Assembly: GCA_002286855.1 (NCBI GenBank)
Contig: NRSV01000012.1
Coordinates: 186,001 to 250,000, forward strand
DNA from: Bipolaris cookei
Lineage: Eukaryota > Ascomycota > Dothideomycetes > Pleosporales > Pleosporaceae
DNA length: 64,000 nt
Direction of reading: 5' to 3'
Each line of letters starts with the position of its first letter. Position 1 is the first letter of the stretch. The notes below the pieces were generated by a model, which ran no database searches, was not told the DNA's origin, and worked only from the letters and a program-made list of their open reading frames with translations. Shown one piece after another: positions 23,725-34,847 of this stretch. Made by a program: the position numbers and the translations under genes.

Positions 23725-25374
23725 ATGTCGTTTATAACCCATGCAATAAAAGACAAACAAACAAATGTCGTCATCTTCTCCGCTACAGCCATTGCGCTGT
23801 ACGGTTACGACCAGGGCATGATGTCGCTCATCAACACAAACTACGACTACCTCGATACCATGGGCCTGTACGAGGAGTCCCCCATGGTCGGCGTCATCGT
23901 GGCCGTGTACTATCTCGGATGTGCAGTCGGCGCAGTTTTTTTCTCCAAACTTGCCGATGAGCTGGGAAGGAAAAGGAGCATCTTTTTCAGTTTGGCAGCG
24001 GCTTCTTTGGGGAATCTACTCATGTTTATTAGTGGGATGGGCATGTTGGGGAAGAGCAGTCAGGTCGCTTTGGGTATCATGTTGACCGGAAGGGTGATTA
24101 TGGGTCTCGGTGTTGGAGGTATCGATGCGGTTATCCCGACTTACTCTTCCGAATTGAGTTCAGACGATTCCCGCGGTAAAGCTCTGGCGCAAGAGTTTCA
24201 GAGCAATATTTTCGGTCTTGTCATGGCTTTTGGCATCAATCTCCTCGTAACGATTTTGCTTGGCAAGGAAAATCAGTGGGCGTGGCGCATACCCATTGTT
24301 GTCATGCAAGTTTATCCTGTCCTGCTGATTGCGTTTGTTGAGCGCCTTCCAGAGTCTCCGCGCTGGCTTATTTTCCATGGCCACAAGGACGATGCAGAAG
24401 AGGCGATGGAGGATATCTATGGGGAGCAAGGAAAAAATAAGTTTGATGAGCTCTTGGAGCAGCATAAAAAAGAGAAGGATGAAAAGGCTGGTTATATGGA
24501 CATGTTGACGCCAGGAAACCCGCAGTTTCACCCTACAATGATCACAGTCATGTCCCAGGTCAACCAAGCATTGACTGGATATGGCGCGGTCAGCGTGTAT
24601 GGGCCACAGATCTTTGAGGTATGTGATATTAAGCCTTGGAGACCTTATGCAGGAAGATGGTACTAAAGTGCAGCGCAGTTACTCGGCTTCTCAGTCCGCA
24701 ACTCGGAATATCTCACTCTGGGTAACTACACATCTTATTTCTTCCTCATGACCCTCGCTTGGCTTCTCATCGACGCCATTGGTCGCCGCAAGATACTCAT
24801 TCATGGCTCCATCATCCTAGCAACTTCCTTTGCGCTTCTCGCCCTCTTCGGCGGTCTCGCGGCAAACTCCGACTCTTTGCACATTCCTATATATGTCCCA
24901 GGTATCATTGGCACAGTTGTTCTTTTCGTGGCTACCGGCGCTTTTGGGATCGGTTGGCTTTCGACCGTCTGGCTGTTCCCAACTGAAGTGTACCCCACCA
25001 CTGCCCGCGCGCAGGGAACTGCCATTTCCGTCATTATCTGGGGCCTGGCCAACTTTACTATCACATTTCTTACACCTGTGCTCTTCAACAACTTGGACTA
25101 CTACATCTTCCTTGTGTTTGCAGGTACTAATGCTTTTGCTGGCTTGTGGACGTACGTCTATCTGCCGGAGACGGGTGGACGCACCTTTGATGAAAACATG
25201 GAATTCTTCAAGGAGGCAGCGGAACAGGGCACCTGGAGAGTCAGCAAAGTGGGCAAGGGTGAGTGGAAGAAGATGGTGTATCCGGATCCTGAGGGCGAGG
25301 GTAATGTGGATGCTGAGCGTGTGCCGTTGCTGCACAGGATAGAGGATCAGGTTCCTAGTATGGGTAATAGTTAA
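23725..25374 (+). CDS. MFS sugar-type transporter
   Basis: Exons 23725-24618 and 24679-25374, separated by a 60-bp intron (GTATGT...GCGCAG), give 529 aa. Twelve membrane segments are expected. Sugar porter signatures: GYDQGMMS in TM1, DELGRKRS after TM2 (the G-R-K/R loop motif), PESPRWLIF at the end of the first half, and PETGGRTFDE after the last helix. An acidic, Lys-rich central loop separates the halves. This is the sugar porter family, which takes up monosaccharides, polyols or related molecules by proton symport at the plasma membrane. The exact substrate cannot be told. The start is the first in-frame ATG; the frame is open 24 codons further upstream but without ATG. Confidence 0.93.
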
Positions 25375-26366
25375 TCATGCTGGCCTAAATGGGTAAGTAA
25401 AGTACACATGTTGCTTTTATTTCCTATCCAAGGAGCGGCTGCCCAACATATTGGAGCGAATAGAGGTATGGGAGTGGCTGTGGCAAAAAGATGCAATATA
25501 GGTATGCATCAGCATTAGAGACAGATCTAATTTCATCGTCGCTCTCGATCAACGTTTGTCATGTCAGAATTAGGGTGGGCGCGATATCATTCCGACTGGA
25601 GCGAAAGTATTGGCGACCGACTGTTGTCTCAGTGCGGTACATGTGGGAAAACGCGGTATCCCGACAAAGGAGTTTGGTACGGAACGAAGACAAGAAAGCT
25701 GTTGCCTTGGCCCACTGATCACCCCCTTTGTTGGACTCGAATGTCTCTGCTCGGCGTTAACATCACTCGTCCTTTGACCGAAGCTTCAGTGGCGGTATTA
25801 TCCGGTAATCACTAGGCATCAGCATAAACGCTTCGTTGTTCACAAGGCGATGCAGTCTGAGAAGTCGGAGTCGGTGTTTATCTCCGCCGAAGGACGCCAA
25901 CCCCGTGCGCCTGCAGTAGAGTATTGCGCAGGCACCAATTAGAAGTGGCTCGCTGCAGCATGAATAGCGAAACAGAGAATAGATCCAAGTTCTGCAAGGT
26001 TAAAATTAAGTTCTTTTCAGCATAGCAGCTGCTCATCGGTGCGACATTTCCAGACGGCTGATGCATGACGCATGCCGCACAACCTGTGTCAGCTCTTCAC
26101 ATAAAGCTCCTGAGCTCCCACAATCAACAACTCGCCCATCTCCAATTACTTGCAACCACGACTTTAACTTGGCTAGTCTGAAACCCACATTGTACTGACC
26201 TGGACTCGGGAGGACGCGGGTTTCCACACGTACCTCCACGCTTTTGACAAAGTCCCTGCAATGCGCGTTGCTTGCGAAGCATAGTCGGTTGCTACCGCCG
26301 ACCAATCATAGCAGAGGTGTTTGTGAGCAACCTCAAATAAGCGGAACGGGGGAGGTCAACGCGCGT
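25375..26366. other. Intergenic; no gene recognised
   Basis: Short open frames at 25491-25815 carry a CGTCGK fragment, but nothing supports a gene. Confidence 0.45.
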
Positions 26367-26372
26367 TATATA
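26367..26372 (+). promoter_or_regulatory. TATA-box-like element before the small gene at 26547
   Basis: TATATA lies 175 bp upstream of the ATG at 26547, followed by a CT-rich tract (about 26430-26460) typical of a fungal transcription start. Confidence 0.35.
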
Positions 26373-26546
26373 GCCAAGTCCTCCACGTCCCTTGAGTCGC
26401 CGATCTGCAGCTTCTGAGAACACAAACCCTATTCTCCTCTTTCGACGTCCCTGTTGTACTGCATAGCCAGAACCGAAAAGAAAATCAACCATCAACTCTC
26501 ATCACTCCCTACTTTTCAAACGAAGGACGTTGTCGCTAAATTAGCC

Positions 26547-26875
26547 ATGTCGACCATACGCCTCACAATCCACGATCTCCTGCGCATAACATACACCTAC
26601 GAGATGCAAGCCATAGAATCTCAAGCACAAAACCAACAATATCTACAACGTCCCCGCTCCGACTCTGCATGTTCCGTAAGTCCTTCCCAATCCACCCACA
26701 ACATGCCGATAAACTCTTCACAATGTGCGTACTAACAAAGAAGCACCAGATGCCTGAAATATGTGCACATCTTTCACCTCCAAGTCCGAGACTCTCATCT
26801 GCATACTCAAACCTCGAAGAGCTAGAAACAGACTTTACAAGCTCATTTAGTCAGAAGAAGAAAGCGAGCGTATGA
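26547..26875 (+). CDS. Small two-exon protein of unknown function (84 aa)
   Basis: Exons 26547-26675 and 26750-26875 are joined in phase 0. The 74-bp intron carries textbook signals: donor GTAAGT, branch site TACTAAC and acceptor CACCAG. The product has no signal peptide or membrane segment. The N-terminal half (IRLTIHDLLRITYTYEMQAI) is likely an amphipathic helix; the middle is Ser/Pro-rich and the end basic (SQKKKASV). A TATA-like element and a CT tract precede it. I do not recognise the family. The three strong splice signals in the right order make it more likely than not to be a real gene, perhaps lineage-specific. Confidence 0.55.
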
Positions 26876-28900
26876 AACATCACATATCGCTCTCCATTCT
26901 GTCCCGAACCCTGGGGCCAGACAGGATTGAGCATGTCAGATCGAAAGGTCTTAAACCGCCTATGAAAGCAAAAAGACTTTCGTAGGCGTGAGGAGAGTAG
27001 ACTGTGGAGAACGCCATCAACCGTCTTCCCTTGTTCTTTTCCGCACGCCATATCGAGGATGCGAGTAGTACACATCACGCCACATTTCCAAACTCTTTGC
27101 TCTTCTCCCTTACACCCCCCCACGCTACTGGAATTCTTTTCCGGGCGAACGCGCAACGTTTTATGGATACCAGACTCCACACATCACCCCACTCATGCAA
27201 GAAGAGGAAACAGGTTCGCGTGGGACGGTACGAAGATCACACCGGGCATTGTTTCCGTGCACATCGGTCCGACGTCGTGCGCATCATTGGCTGTAGTGAG
27301 AGGCAACGGGGGAGAAACGAGGGGCCAAACCAGGGTTGTGGAGGGCTGGAGCGTATAAGGATCGGGGTTTTGGTATCAAGCGCGAGAGGCGCGCATGTAA
27401 CATTCCATCTTGTGTAATCAATCTGATCATGTGAATGATCAAATCCCGTGTGATATAAGTTACCGTTGTTCTCGCGCCAATCTGCATATATCCCAGTATC
27501 TGTACAATAAAGAAACTTGATGTAATAAATTCAGGTGCCTTTCGTTGTCCATGTTGATGAGAATTTCTTTCATTGTTGGTTGCCAGGGTGATGAAAATAG
27601 CTTTCATTGTTGTTGTACTCACGCCAAAATTTTTCTAAGTCGCTTAGGCGAATAATCCATTTCAGAATCGCGCAATCAATCCCTACCGTGCATATATGCT
27701 AGTTGCGCAATCTTGTCCAGATAAAGGCCGACATCAACGCGTTCCTTTCTGAGGGCTTTGAAAGCATTGCAATGCGACTCGTCGACGTGAAATCTGTGCT
27801 TGTGCACTGAGGCAGATAATCATATTGCACTGCAAGCTAGGGTATCAACATATCATGCTTGCGCCTACCTCTCATATTCGTTCGATCGTAAAAATATATG
27901 TCTCAATAGCAGTTGTGTGCTGTTTCTTCTGGTCAATTTTACCTCTGGGCGGTGCATTTTCAACGCAGCAAAGCTTGTGCAGAAATCGAGCCATGATCTT
28001 GGCATAAGATAGCCAAATGACCTCCCCTCATCTTCAGTCATAGTCTTTTCTAGAGAAGCGCTAGATGACGCGTTGCGGAGGCTGAACATGGTGTTCCGAT
28101 GCAATCTGTGGGTTCATGGCGGTGTGCAGAAGGGGGTCATCGAAGCTGCAAAAGAAAAGCAGCAAAAAAAGACCACCAGCTACAGCTGGAGAATAAAAAA
28201 TACTGCAGTCCATAGCCGAGCTTCATTCTCAGCCTATGTCCCCTCCAGGAGCCAAACAAAATGCAAAAAGTTCGGTTGTATCAGGCCCTTGTTAGCCGGC
28301 CATACTCACCTCCTGATACAACCTACATCTTTTGCCGGAATCGAACCTCTCGCCGCAGTCGAAACCTCAATCCGGACGGAACGCGAGAAACCAAAGGGGA
28401 CTCACCTGACCCTGGCCCATTCGCCATTTGCCCACCCTCTGGCTAGGTGTTGCCGTATGCCACCCTATAGCTAGGTGCTGCTTAATGAAAGTATGGGGAA
28501 TTTAATAAGTTATATATCCCAAGAAAGTGAGCGGGGTCAGGTGTGATATCACTTTGGGTGGCAGAATGAATGCACGGGGCGGCGTGAATATTGGCTAAGG
28601 CGGGGATGTCGCCGCCTCCCAGGGGTCCTGCGTAACAGAGAGAGCATAATTGTGCCTTATGATGCTCTATCTTGTGGTGGACTCTGCTGGGGCGATTGTC
28701 CTACCAATCCATATCCTTCTGCACAGTCTTGACCTGACCTTGCTTCTCCATCCCCCGCAGAAACACCTTACAGCAACTCTGCTTGGGACCGAGCATTGCT
28801 TCATGCAGGCCTTCTCCTATTTGCCTGGTCTGGCTGACCTGGTGTTGCATCCATCGAGCGCGCGGGCAATGAGCCTTGGCGGGGAGTTGATACTGCGCCC
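26876..28900. other. Intergenic; no gene recognised
   Basis: About 2 kb with scattered short frames. A T-loop-like string at 28337-28347 was examined as a tRNA and dismissed. A short imperfect direct repeat (GCTAGGTGNTGC) lies at about 28441-28482. Confidence 0.45.
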
Positions 28901-31900
28901 CTCTCCCCCTCTAACGACAGCAACACCAGCGCGAGAACATCACCATACAAGCCGACGGTGTATTTCTACTGCCGAAAGCTTGCAGACGATTCTATAGAAC
29001 AGAGTAGCGACCTCATATGTGCTCAAGGTACGTCCTTTACAAAACCTTCGATGTGGCAGCAAATCTCAACACCATCGGGCGAGTCACCCATGAGGCAGAC
29101 AATAGTCCTGAAGGGTCTACACACCACACTCTAAGGAGAGCCATGAGCGACTTGAGAAGGTCTGGTGCAACCTCATGTGGATGCAGGAGGCCCTGATAGT
29201 GCCCAGTTCGCATCTCTTCCAAACATCTTGTGAACGGCAAGCTCTCGAGTGCAGTAAATAGAACCGCTGCGATGACATGAACCATTCTTCGCGAATCGAT
29301 TAACTGCCTCTCAGGAGAAGAGGATAGGCTCTTGATGCATTGTACAATGTCCTTGTATCAATGCGAGCCTGGTCGAAGTAATGAATCGGCGCTACGAGCG
29401 CCTGCAGACATCCCTTTGACTTCCATCGCGCATCTTCCGAATGCGACAATGGAGACAAAGCGACTTAGGTCAATGGGAGCATAGGCTCCAACAGGGGAAA
29501 CGGCAATCGCAGGCACCTTATTCATCTCTGTAAGACCACACTCGCCGCAGCAAGCTCCGTGAAGGTCGCTACAACTCTGAGCAACTCACAACACCATAGG
29601 AGCTCTTGCTATGATTGACAAACAGCTGGGAGGAGACCAACGCGGGCAAGTATGACAACAGCGCAGGTTGATGAAGACTGACAACAGCTATGTAGATGAT
29701 CATTCGCAACGTACCGCAGCTCGACGTCTGCTCCTCTTGCAAGACTTGAAAAGAATTCAGTGCTCCTCCCTACACAATTCCCACTCTGGTTACGAGATTC
29801 TGACAATCTCGGTCGGGTTGAAAGGGCGGACAGATTCTTTACGATGTCCTCGACTGACTCGGTTGTCCAGTCATAAAAGCCTTTGTTCGTAAACAACACC
29901 TCGAGTACGAGATGTCGCCTTGGCCGCCGAGTCATCGCATTACTCAGTCTACCAAAGGCCATCGTTAGGCAACGAATCGAACGGTTGAAGCGTCTTGCCG
30001 TGAAAATACAACACCACTTGGCAGAGCAAGGAATCGCAGGAGTCGATGTTGTTTACTCGAGGGCGCTGACACATTGTGGTCACCACCAAGCAAAGCCAAA
30101 GGCCGACAAACGCGCTCCCAGATGCATGGTTGATAATCTACGGACGGATTCATATCATCGCGTAGTTCAAAACGCATCTTCAAACCAGCTAACAGGTGTG
30201 ATGGATGCAAGAACGCAAGATCAGCATCATGGCTCGCTATTAGCCTGCGGAGCTCTGGTGCTTGATCACCATTCCACAACAAAGCGTGTGAAGCACCTCG
30301 CATCAAGTCCTCGAACGGTTACCGGTCTCTCTTTCGTGCAGGGATACATTCTTAAGAGATGGGTGATGGAATGAACAGCCAGAAACAACAGTTCTATTAG
30401 CGCTAAGATTGCTGCTCCTGCAGACAGTCATTCAGAGACTGTATTTCAAGCCACATCTCCATCGGGTACGTTGGTGATCGATCGTATATCCCAAAGCGTT
30501 TTTTGTTTCTGGTCCCAAGAACCACCAGCCACGCAGGCAGATACAGGAGATCGGTATCACATCTCAGGTATTCGGATACCAGCATACAAGACTAAGTGCA
30601 TGTTGCAGTTAAGAGAGGGTTCCTCGGGCCATATCTCGCCAGACAGTGACAAGCTTGAACAAGGAGAACAAGGAGCAGATTCGAAGGGGCCTGAGAGCTC
30701 AATGGAACTTTCCTGGGAATCATTCGACTTGGCAACCCGACATGCCAGGAAATCGCGATAACGATTAGGTTCCATAGGAGATTCCTCAAGCACATCTGGT
30801 TGCGCTAAAGAATAATCGTCTTTTGCTCAATATGATAAAGAGAAGGCTCATGCCATTCTGACCCGGATGATACTTGCTGGCGTATTGCTTTTCAGGGTCG
30901 TTATAGGTTGGGCTCCTCTCAATTTCTCTGACCAGAAGAATCCATGAGAGAAGTTAGAATCATGAGAAATTTCGACACTGAGACACCCTCCTGTGAATGG
31001 ATGATCGATGCTGCCTTCAACCAGTTTGGGAGTAGCCTAGGGCTTCTCACTCAAACTAAACAACATCAGCACCTCTTGGTACTGCGAATTCTTGACCGGT
31101 GCATGTAGCTGCCATAGGCACTAACTCTTGTAAAGGGCAACATCTACACCACTCCAGCCAAGGTTGTGCATGTGGTCTTTCCAGGGGGTGAGGCTACAAC
31201 TTAGGCTGACATGGCAGCGTGCCTGGGGAATCCAACCCACGACGGGTGATCAAAATATTCGAAGGACTCAAAAAACTCCGAGACGACCATCCATCGGTCT
31301 GATGTATCTCATCTGGCGATGTCGTCAGTAGTTTGCTCTTTACCGTGGTCTTGTCCGGTAAACTCAACATATTGTCCTGTTGCAGATGCGGAGGCGCATC
31401 GACCAATGCATGCAGAGTTCATGAACCGAGCAGTCCATTCGTACATGATTGAAATACGGCAATATTTGATACCGGCAATGAGAATATCGCCAACGAAGGG
31501 GACCATTGGCGAAACACTCTGACCGGGGAAGCCAAGTCGATACTCCGAATACCCCTTGAGGCACTGACCGAAGTTTATGACCAGGATGGTCATGGAATAT
31601 GTTATCCTGAGGATGAGTACCGAAGCGCAAGTCTGGCATATATGGACTCCAGCCAATGACTACCGTCAAAGTACCCTAACATGACGCCTGAAAGCATGCC
31701 ATCCATTAGAACCGCTGTCCAGGTGGAACCATTATTCTCATCAAGGCCAATAGCGACCATCCATGAGCTTGCTCTGGCAAGGCCGTGGGTTGAGTGTGAC
31801 CTAAAAGCTCTGATGTTCAAGTCAAGACTCGACCCACACATCTCCACCATGAAGTATGATAAGAGGAGATATCACATCCCTTGATGAGACATCCAATGTG

Positions 31901-32200
31901 AAGCAAAGATATGCTGCTTATCGCTCACGTTCGTGTCATGATCACGAAGTACGGTACTCGATCTCGACTTCCCTAGCTCTTACTCAAGCTCGATGCGCTT
32001 GTCAAAGCGGCTATGCCAGCTCCCACCATCCCGCGTCATTGATGTCTTATATGGATCACATCCAAACATTTGGCGCTTATGACAACGCTCGGCAGATAGT
32101 CTCACCCAAGAGAGCAACGATGCCTTTGCCAACGATGGTCATCGAAGTGCCCATCATGGCCTCACAGTTCTGCTTGTGTTCCGTTTGCTAAGGAAGGTGG
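28900..32200 (-). pseudogene. Unresolved minus-strand coding traces, possibly a decayed multi-exon gene
   Basis: Several long minus-strand open segments with protein-like composition follow one another: 31602-31850, 31309-31656 (hydrophobic, possible membrane segments), 30557-30793 (Ser/Glu-rich), 29965-30306, 29609-29962 and 29037-29285. At about 30930-30945 a CTAAC box, pyrimidines and GGTCAG precede a segment reading ERSPTYNDPEKQYASKYHPG, which looks like a normal exon start. The frames do not join cleanly and stops interrupt them. I recognise no family. It may be one broken gene, two genes with unusual introns, or chance. Confidence 0.25.
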
Positions 32201-33958
32201 CCGTCACTATACCAATGTCGTCGTCAACCTTCTTGTCAGGTGGAGCGCGATGTCGTATTACGGAAGGCTAAATGGTTACCTGAAGCCTCGTCGCTGCAGT
32301 TGGAGGCATTGAACGTTTCATGTCATCTATAGCCTCGCATGCAGCCCTTCGAGAATTTGCGTGGATTCGCGATTCTGGTCTAAGAAGAAAGCATACATCG
32401 TAAGACACGCACACATAACTCAATGGGTGGGGGATACTTGCGAGAGAAGGTACACGGCGTCAATGAGTATGCCATGACATCTGCTTCTACCCACACATCA
32501 CATTCGGCATCGATGCTCAGGATCCCTGGTTGTGTATTGTGTGGCGCCCGTCGACTGCCCTTGTGTTGTGATTTTGGAGTCGTTCCGTCCGCGTCTGGTG
32601 GGGCGTATAGGCGAATGAACTGGAGCTGGCATCATGCCATCATCGTCAGCTACGCGCTTCTGCCTATGCTGCTGGTGATGGTGACTCGTTGTTAGGGGTG
32701 TCTTTGATGTGTAGGATGCCTTACACGCCAGCCGCTGATGCTGCCTCCCGCATAGCTTTGGCTCTGGAACCACGGCGTCATTCATCCGTGCCACGTTTCT
32801 GTGTATACCTATACCCAGCGAGGAGCAGCACTAATTCTGGTGATAGCAGAAATCATCTATGCCTTGCCGTGTATGATAAAAGGGTGTCCCTCGTGGTATG
32901 TGTGCTCCGTCAGAGGTGCCCCCGCTAGGAATATTCATCGACGGGGGTCTTGGCGAGGTTGCGGACAGGACGCGACTGGCTTTCTCAAAGAGAAGCATCA
33001 CCACTGGAGCCGCAAAGATGCTGAGATCCCGGATCAGACATCGGTTATGCCGCTCTCTGTGTCTGGATATCCAACATTTGGTGGGGGGGGACGGGGGAGA
33101 GAAGAGGCTCGATGTGAAGAAGCGCCAAAGCTAGATCCACAGCGGAGAGGCCAGAAAGCGGACCACCGGAGCAGCAAGACATAATCTCATTCATTGAGAA
33201 ACAAGGACAAGAATGGAAAGTGCTGACTGCAAAAAATGACAGCGCAAGGCCGAAAGTTGACTGATGTCGACATTGGGGTGAGGATGTGTCGATGAGGGGC
33301 TTGGGACAAGCAAATTGTCGACATCCTATTCCCCACCAACGGAACCCTGGAAGCTGCTTGTGGACGTGCTCACCATTTGCTCAAAATGAATGCGCAGAAA
33401 CGCCCACGATACAGACTTTGGAGCTGGAACGTCACGGAGGAAAATAACATTTACATGAACAATGTAGCTGAAAATCTGCTCTACGCTGGTTCAGATGTTG
33501 CAGCAAATGCATGCTACACAGCAAGATGGGTTGCTACATGGGTCACGACCATGCTTTACGTTAAATGGCACATCATGCAACAATGGCACGAGACTTTGGG
33601 ATCATAATTCATTTCCATGGTCTAAGTGTTGGTGACTATCCGGCTTAAGAGAGAACGATAGATTTCTCAATTATGCCAACGGGGGATATATCGCTATCAT
33701 GCTGTCCAGATTGTTCATCCAACGCCAGGGCTTGCAGAAGCAGCAAAGTGGCTAGTACTAAACAAAAGAGATGGGCAAAAACAATGAGGCCAGTCCGTTA
33801 TATGGGAGGCTTCAAAAGGCTGATGAATCATCGCTACGTGGCATGCTGGGAGACTGTGCTTTTGAAACCCCATACAGCACGTTGGGAAAAGAGGACAGCC
33901 TCTCTGCCCGTGACAACGTTAAATTATCGCCTAATTAGGTGATTTCAAATATGTAGAA
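32201..33958. other. Intergenic; no gene recognised
   Basis: 1.75 kb up to the UBC13 stop, with only short frames, none with motifs. Confidence 0.45.
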
Positions 33959-34567
33959 TCAAGGTTTCGCGTACTGTTGGGTCCATTCCTGGGCCGTCTG
34001 AACAGCCTGGTTCTTGTTCTCCTTCCACGCCTGGGCGACATCGTTCGCAAGAGGATCGTCCGGGTTGGGCGCGCCCAACAGAGCTTGGATCGAGAGTAGG
34101 ATCGTACGAATCTGGAGGGCAGGCGACCAGTTACCTGGACATGTTAGAGAAATCTTGGTATTGTAAGGTATGACTCCAAACATACTTTTCAGAACATCAA
34201 GGCAGATGCGACCCAGACGATCGATGTTGGGGTGATAGATCTTTGTGAGAAAGCGGACCTTGGGCGGCGTCATGGGGTAGTCATCCGGGAGAAATAACTC
34301 CAACTTGAAGACACCGCCTTTGAAGGGTTTGTCAGTTGAAAACTTCAACATTACTGGGCACCAACATACCCTCATAGGGCGACTGGCTAGGGCCGTCGAT
34401 GGTGACATCGAAATACCTCAGGTTGTCGTCGTGCGGCGTCGCGCTGATTCCTTGAACACTATACAGGGACCCGAGATCAGTAAAATAGCATGCCATCCCG
34501 CCGAGAGTACCTACGGCTCGTTGACCAGGCGCTCGGTTTCCTTGATGATTCGCTTGGGCAGCGCCAT
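33959..34567 (-). CDS. UBC13: Ubiquitin-conjugating enzyme E2 UBC13 (K63-chain type)
   Basis: Four exons, 34567-34515, 34458-34370, 34317-34186 and 34134-33959, give 149 aa, the usual length. MALPKRIIKETERLVNEP at the N-terminus, YHPNID with the catalytic-site Asn (N78), and GRICLDVLK with the active Cys (C86), then NWSPALQIRT and NPDDPLANDVA are typical of UBC13/UBE2N. Met63 in DDYPMTPP sits where UBC13 contacts its Mms2-type partner. With that partner it builds Lys63-linked ubiquitin chains used in error-free DNA damage tolerance and endosomal sorting. Introns are 56, 52 and 51 bp. It is divergent from the MTC5 gene. Confidence 0.96.
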
Positions 34568-34847
34568 AGCTGATGGCGGGGCAAGATGCCGCTGGAAGAG
34601 AGCGAGAGGTCGCGAAGGGTGAGGGCTCGTGTGGGGAAAGCGAATATGCTTTTCGGCACCAGTAAAAGGTGTAGGAGTCTTCTTTCTCTGCGCTTGGAAG
34701 AGCAAATCAGTGTCGTCTGGTCTTGGGTAGGGCCAAAGGGCTAGACATGCATGTGTGATGTTGCATAATCGGTCAGCGGCGCTAGAGACGCCTGGACAGG
34801 GGAGCCACTGCCTGCTTCATTACCACCACCGTCACGACTACACGCGC
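34568..34847. promoter_or_regulatory. Shared divergent promoter, UBC13 / MTC5
   Basis: Only 280 bp separate the two start codons (a little less if MTC5 starts upstream), so both promoters must overlap or share elements. No individual site is assigned. Confidence 0.6.

Noticed and set aside
27004..27180. Minus-strand string ILDMACGK resembling methyltransferase motif I
   Set aside because: No further methyltransferase motifs around it, and the frame context is short and unsupported.
28337..28347. GGAATCGAACC, the reverse complement of a tRNA B-box
   Set aside because: The flanking bases do not form a five-pair T-stem, and no acceptor or anticodon arm is found upstream on the minus strand.
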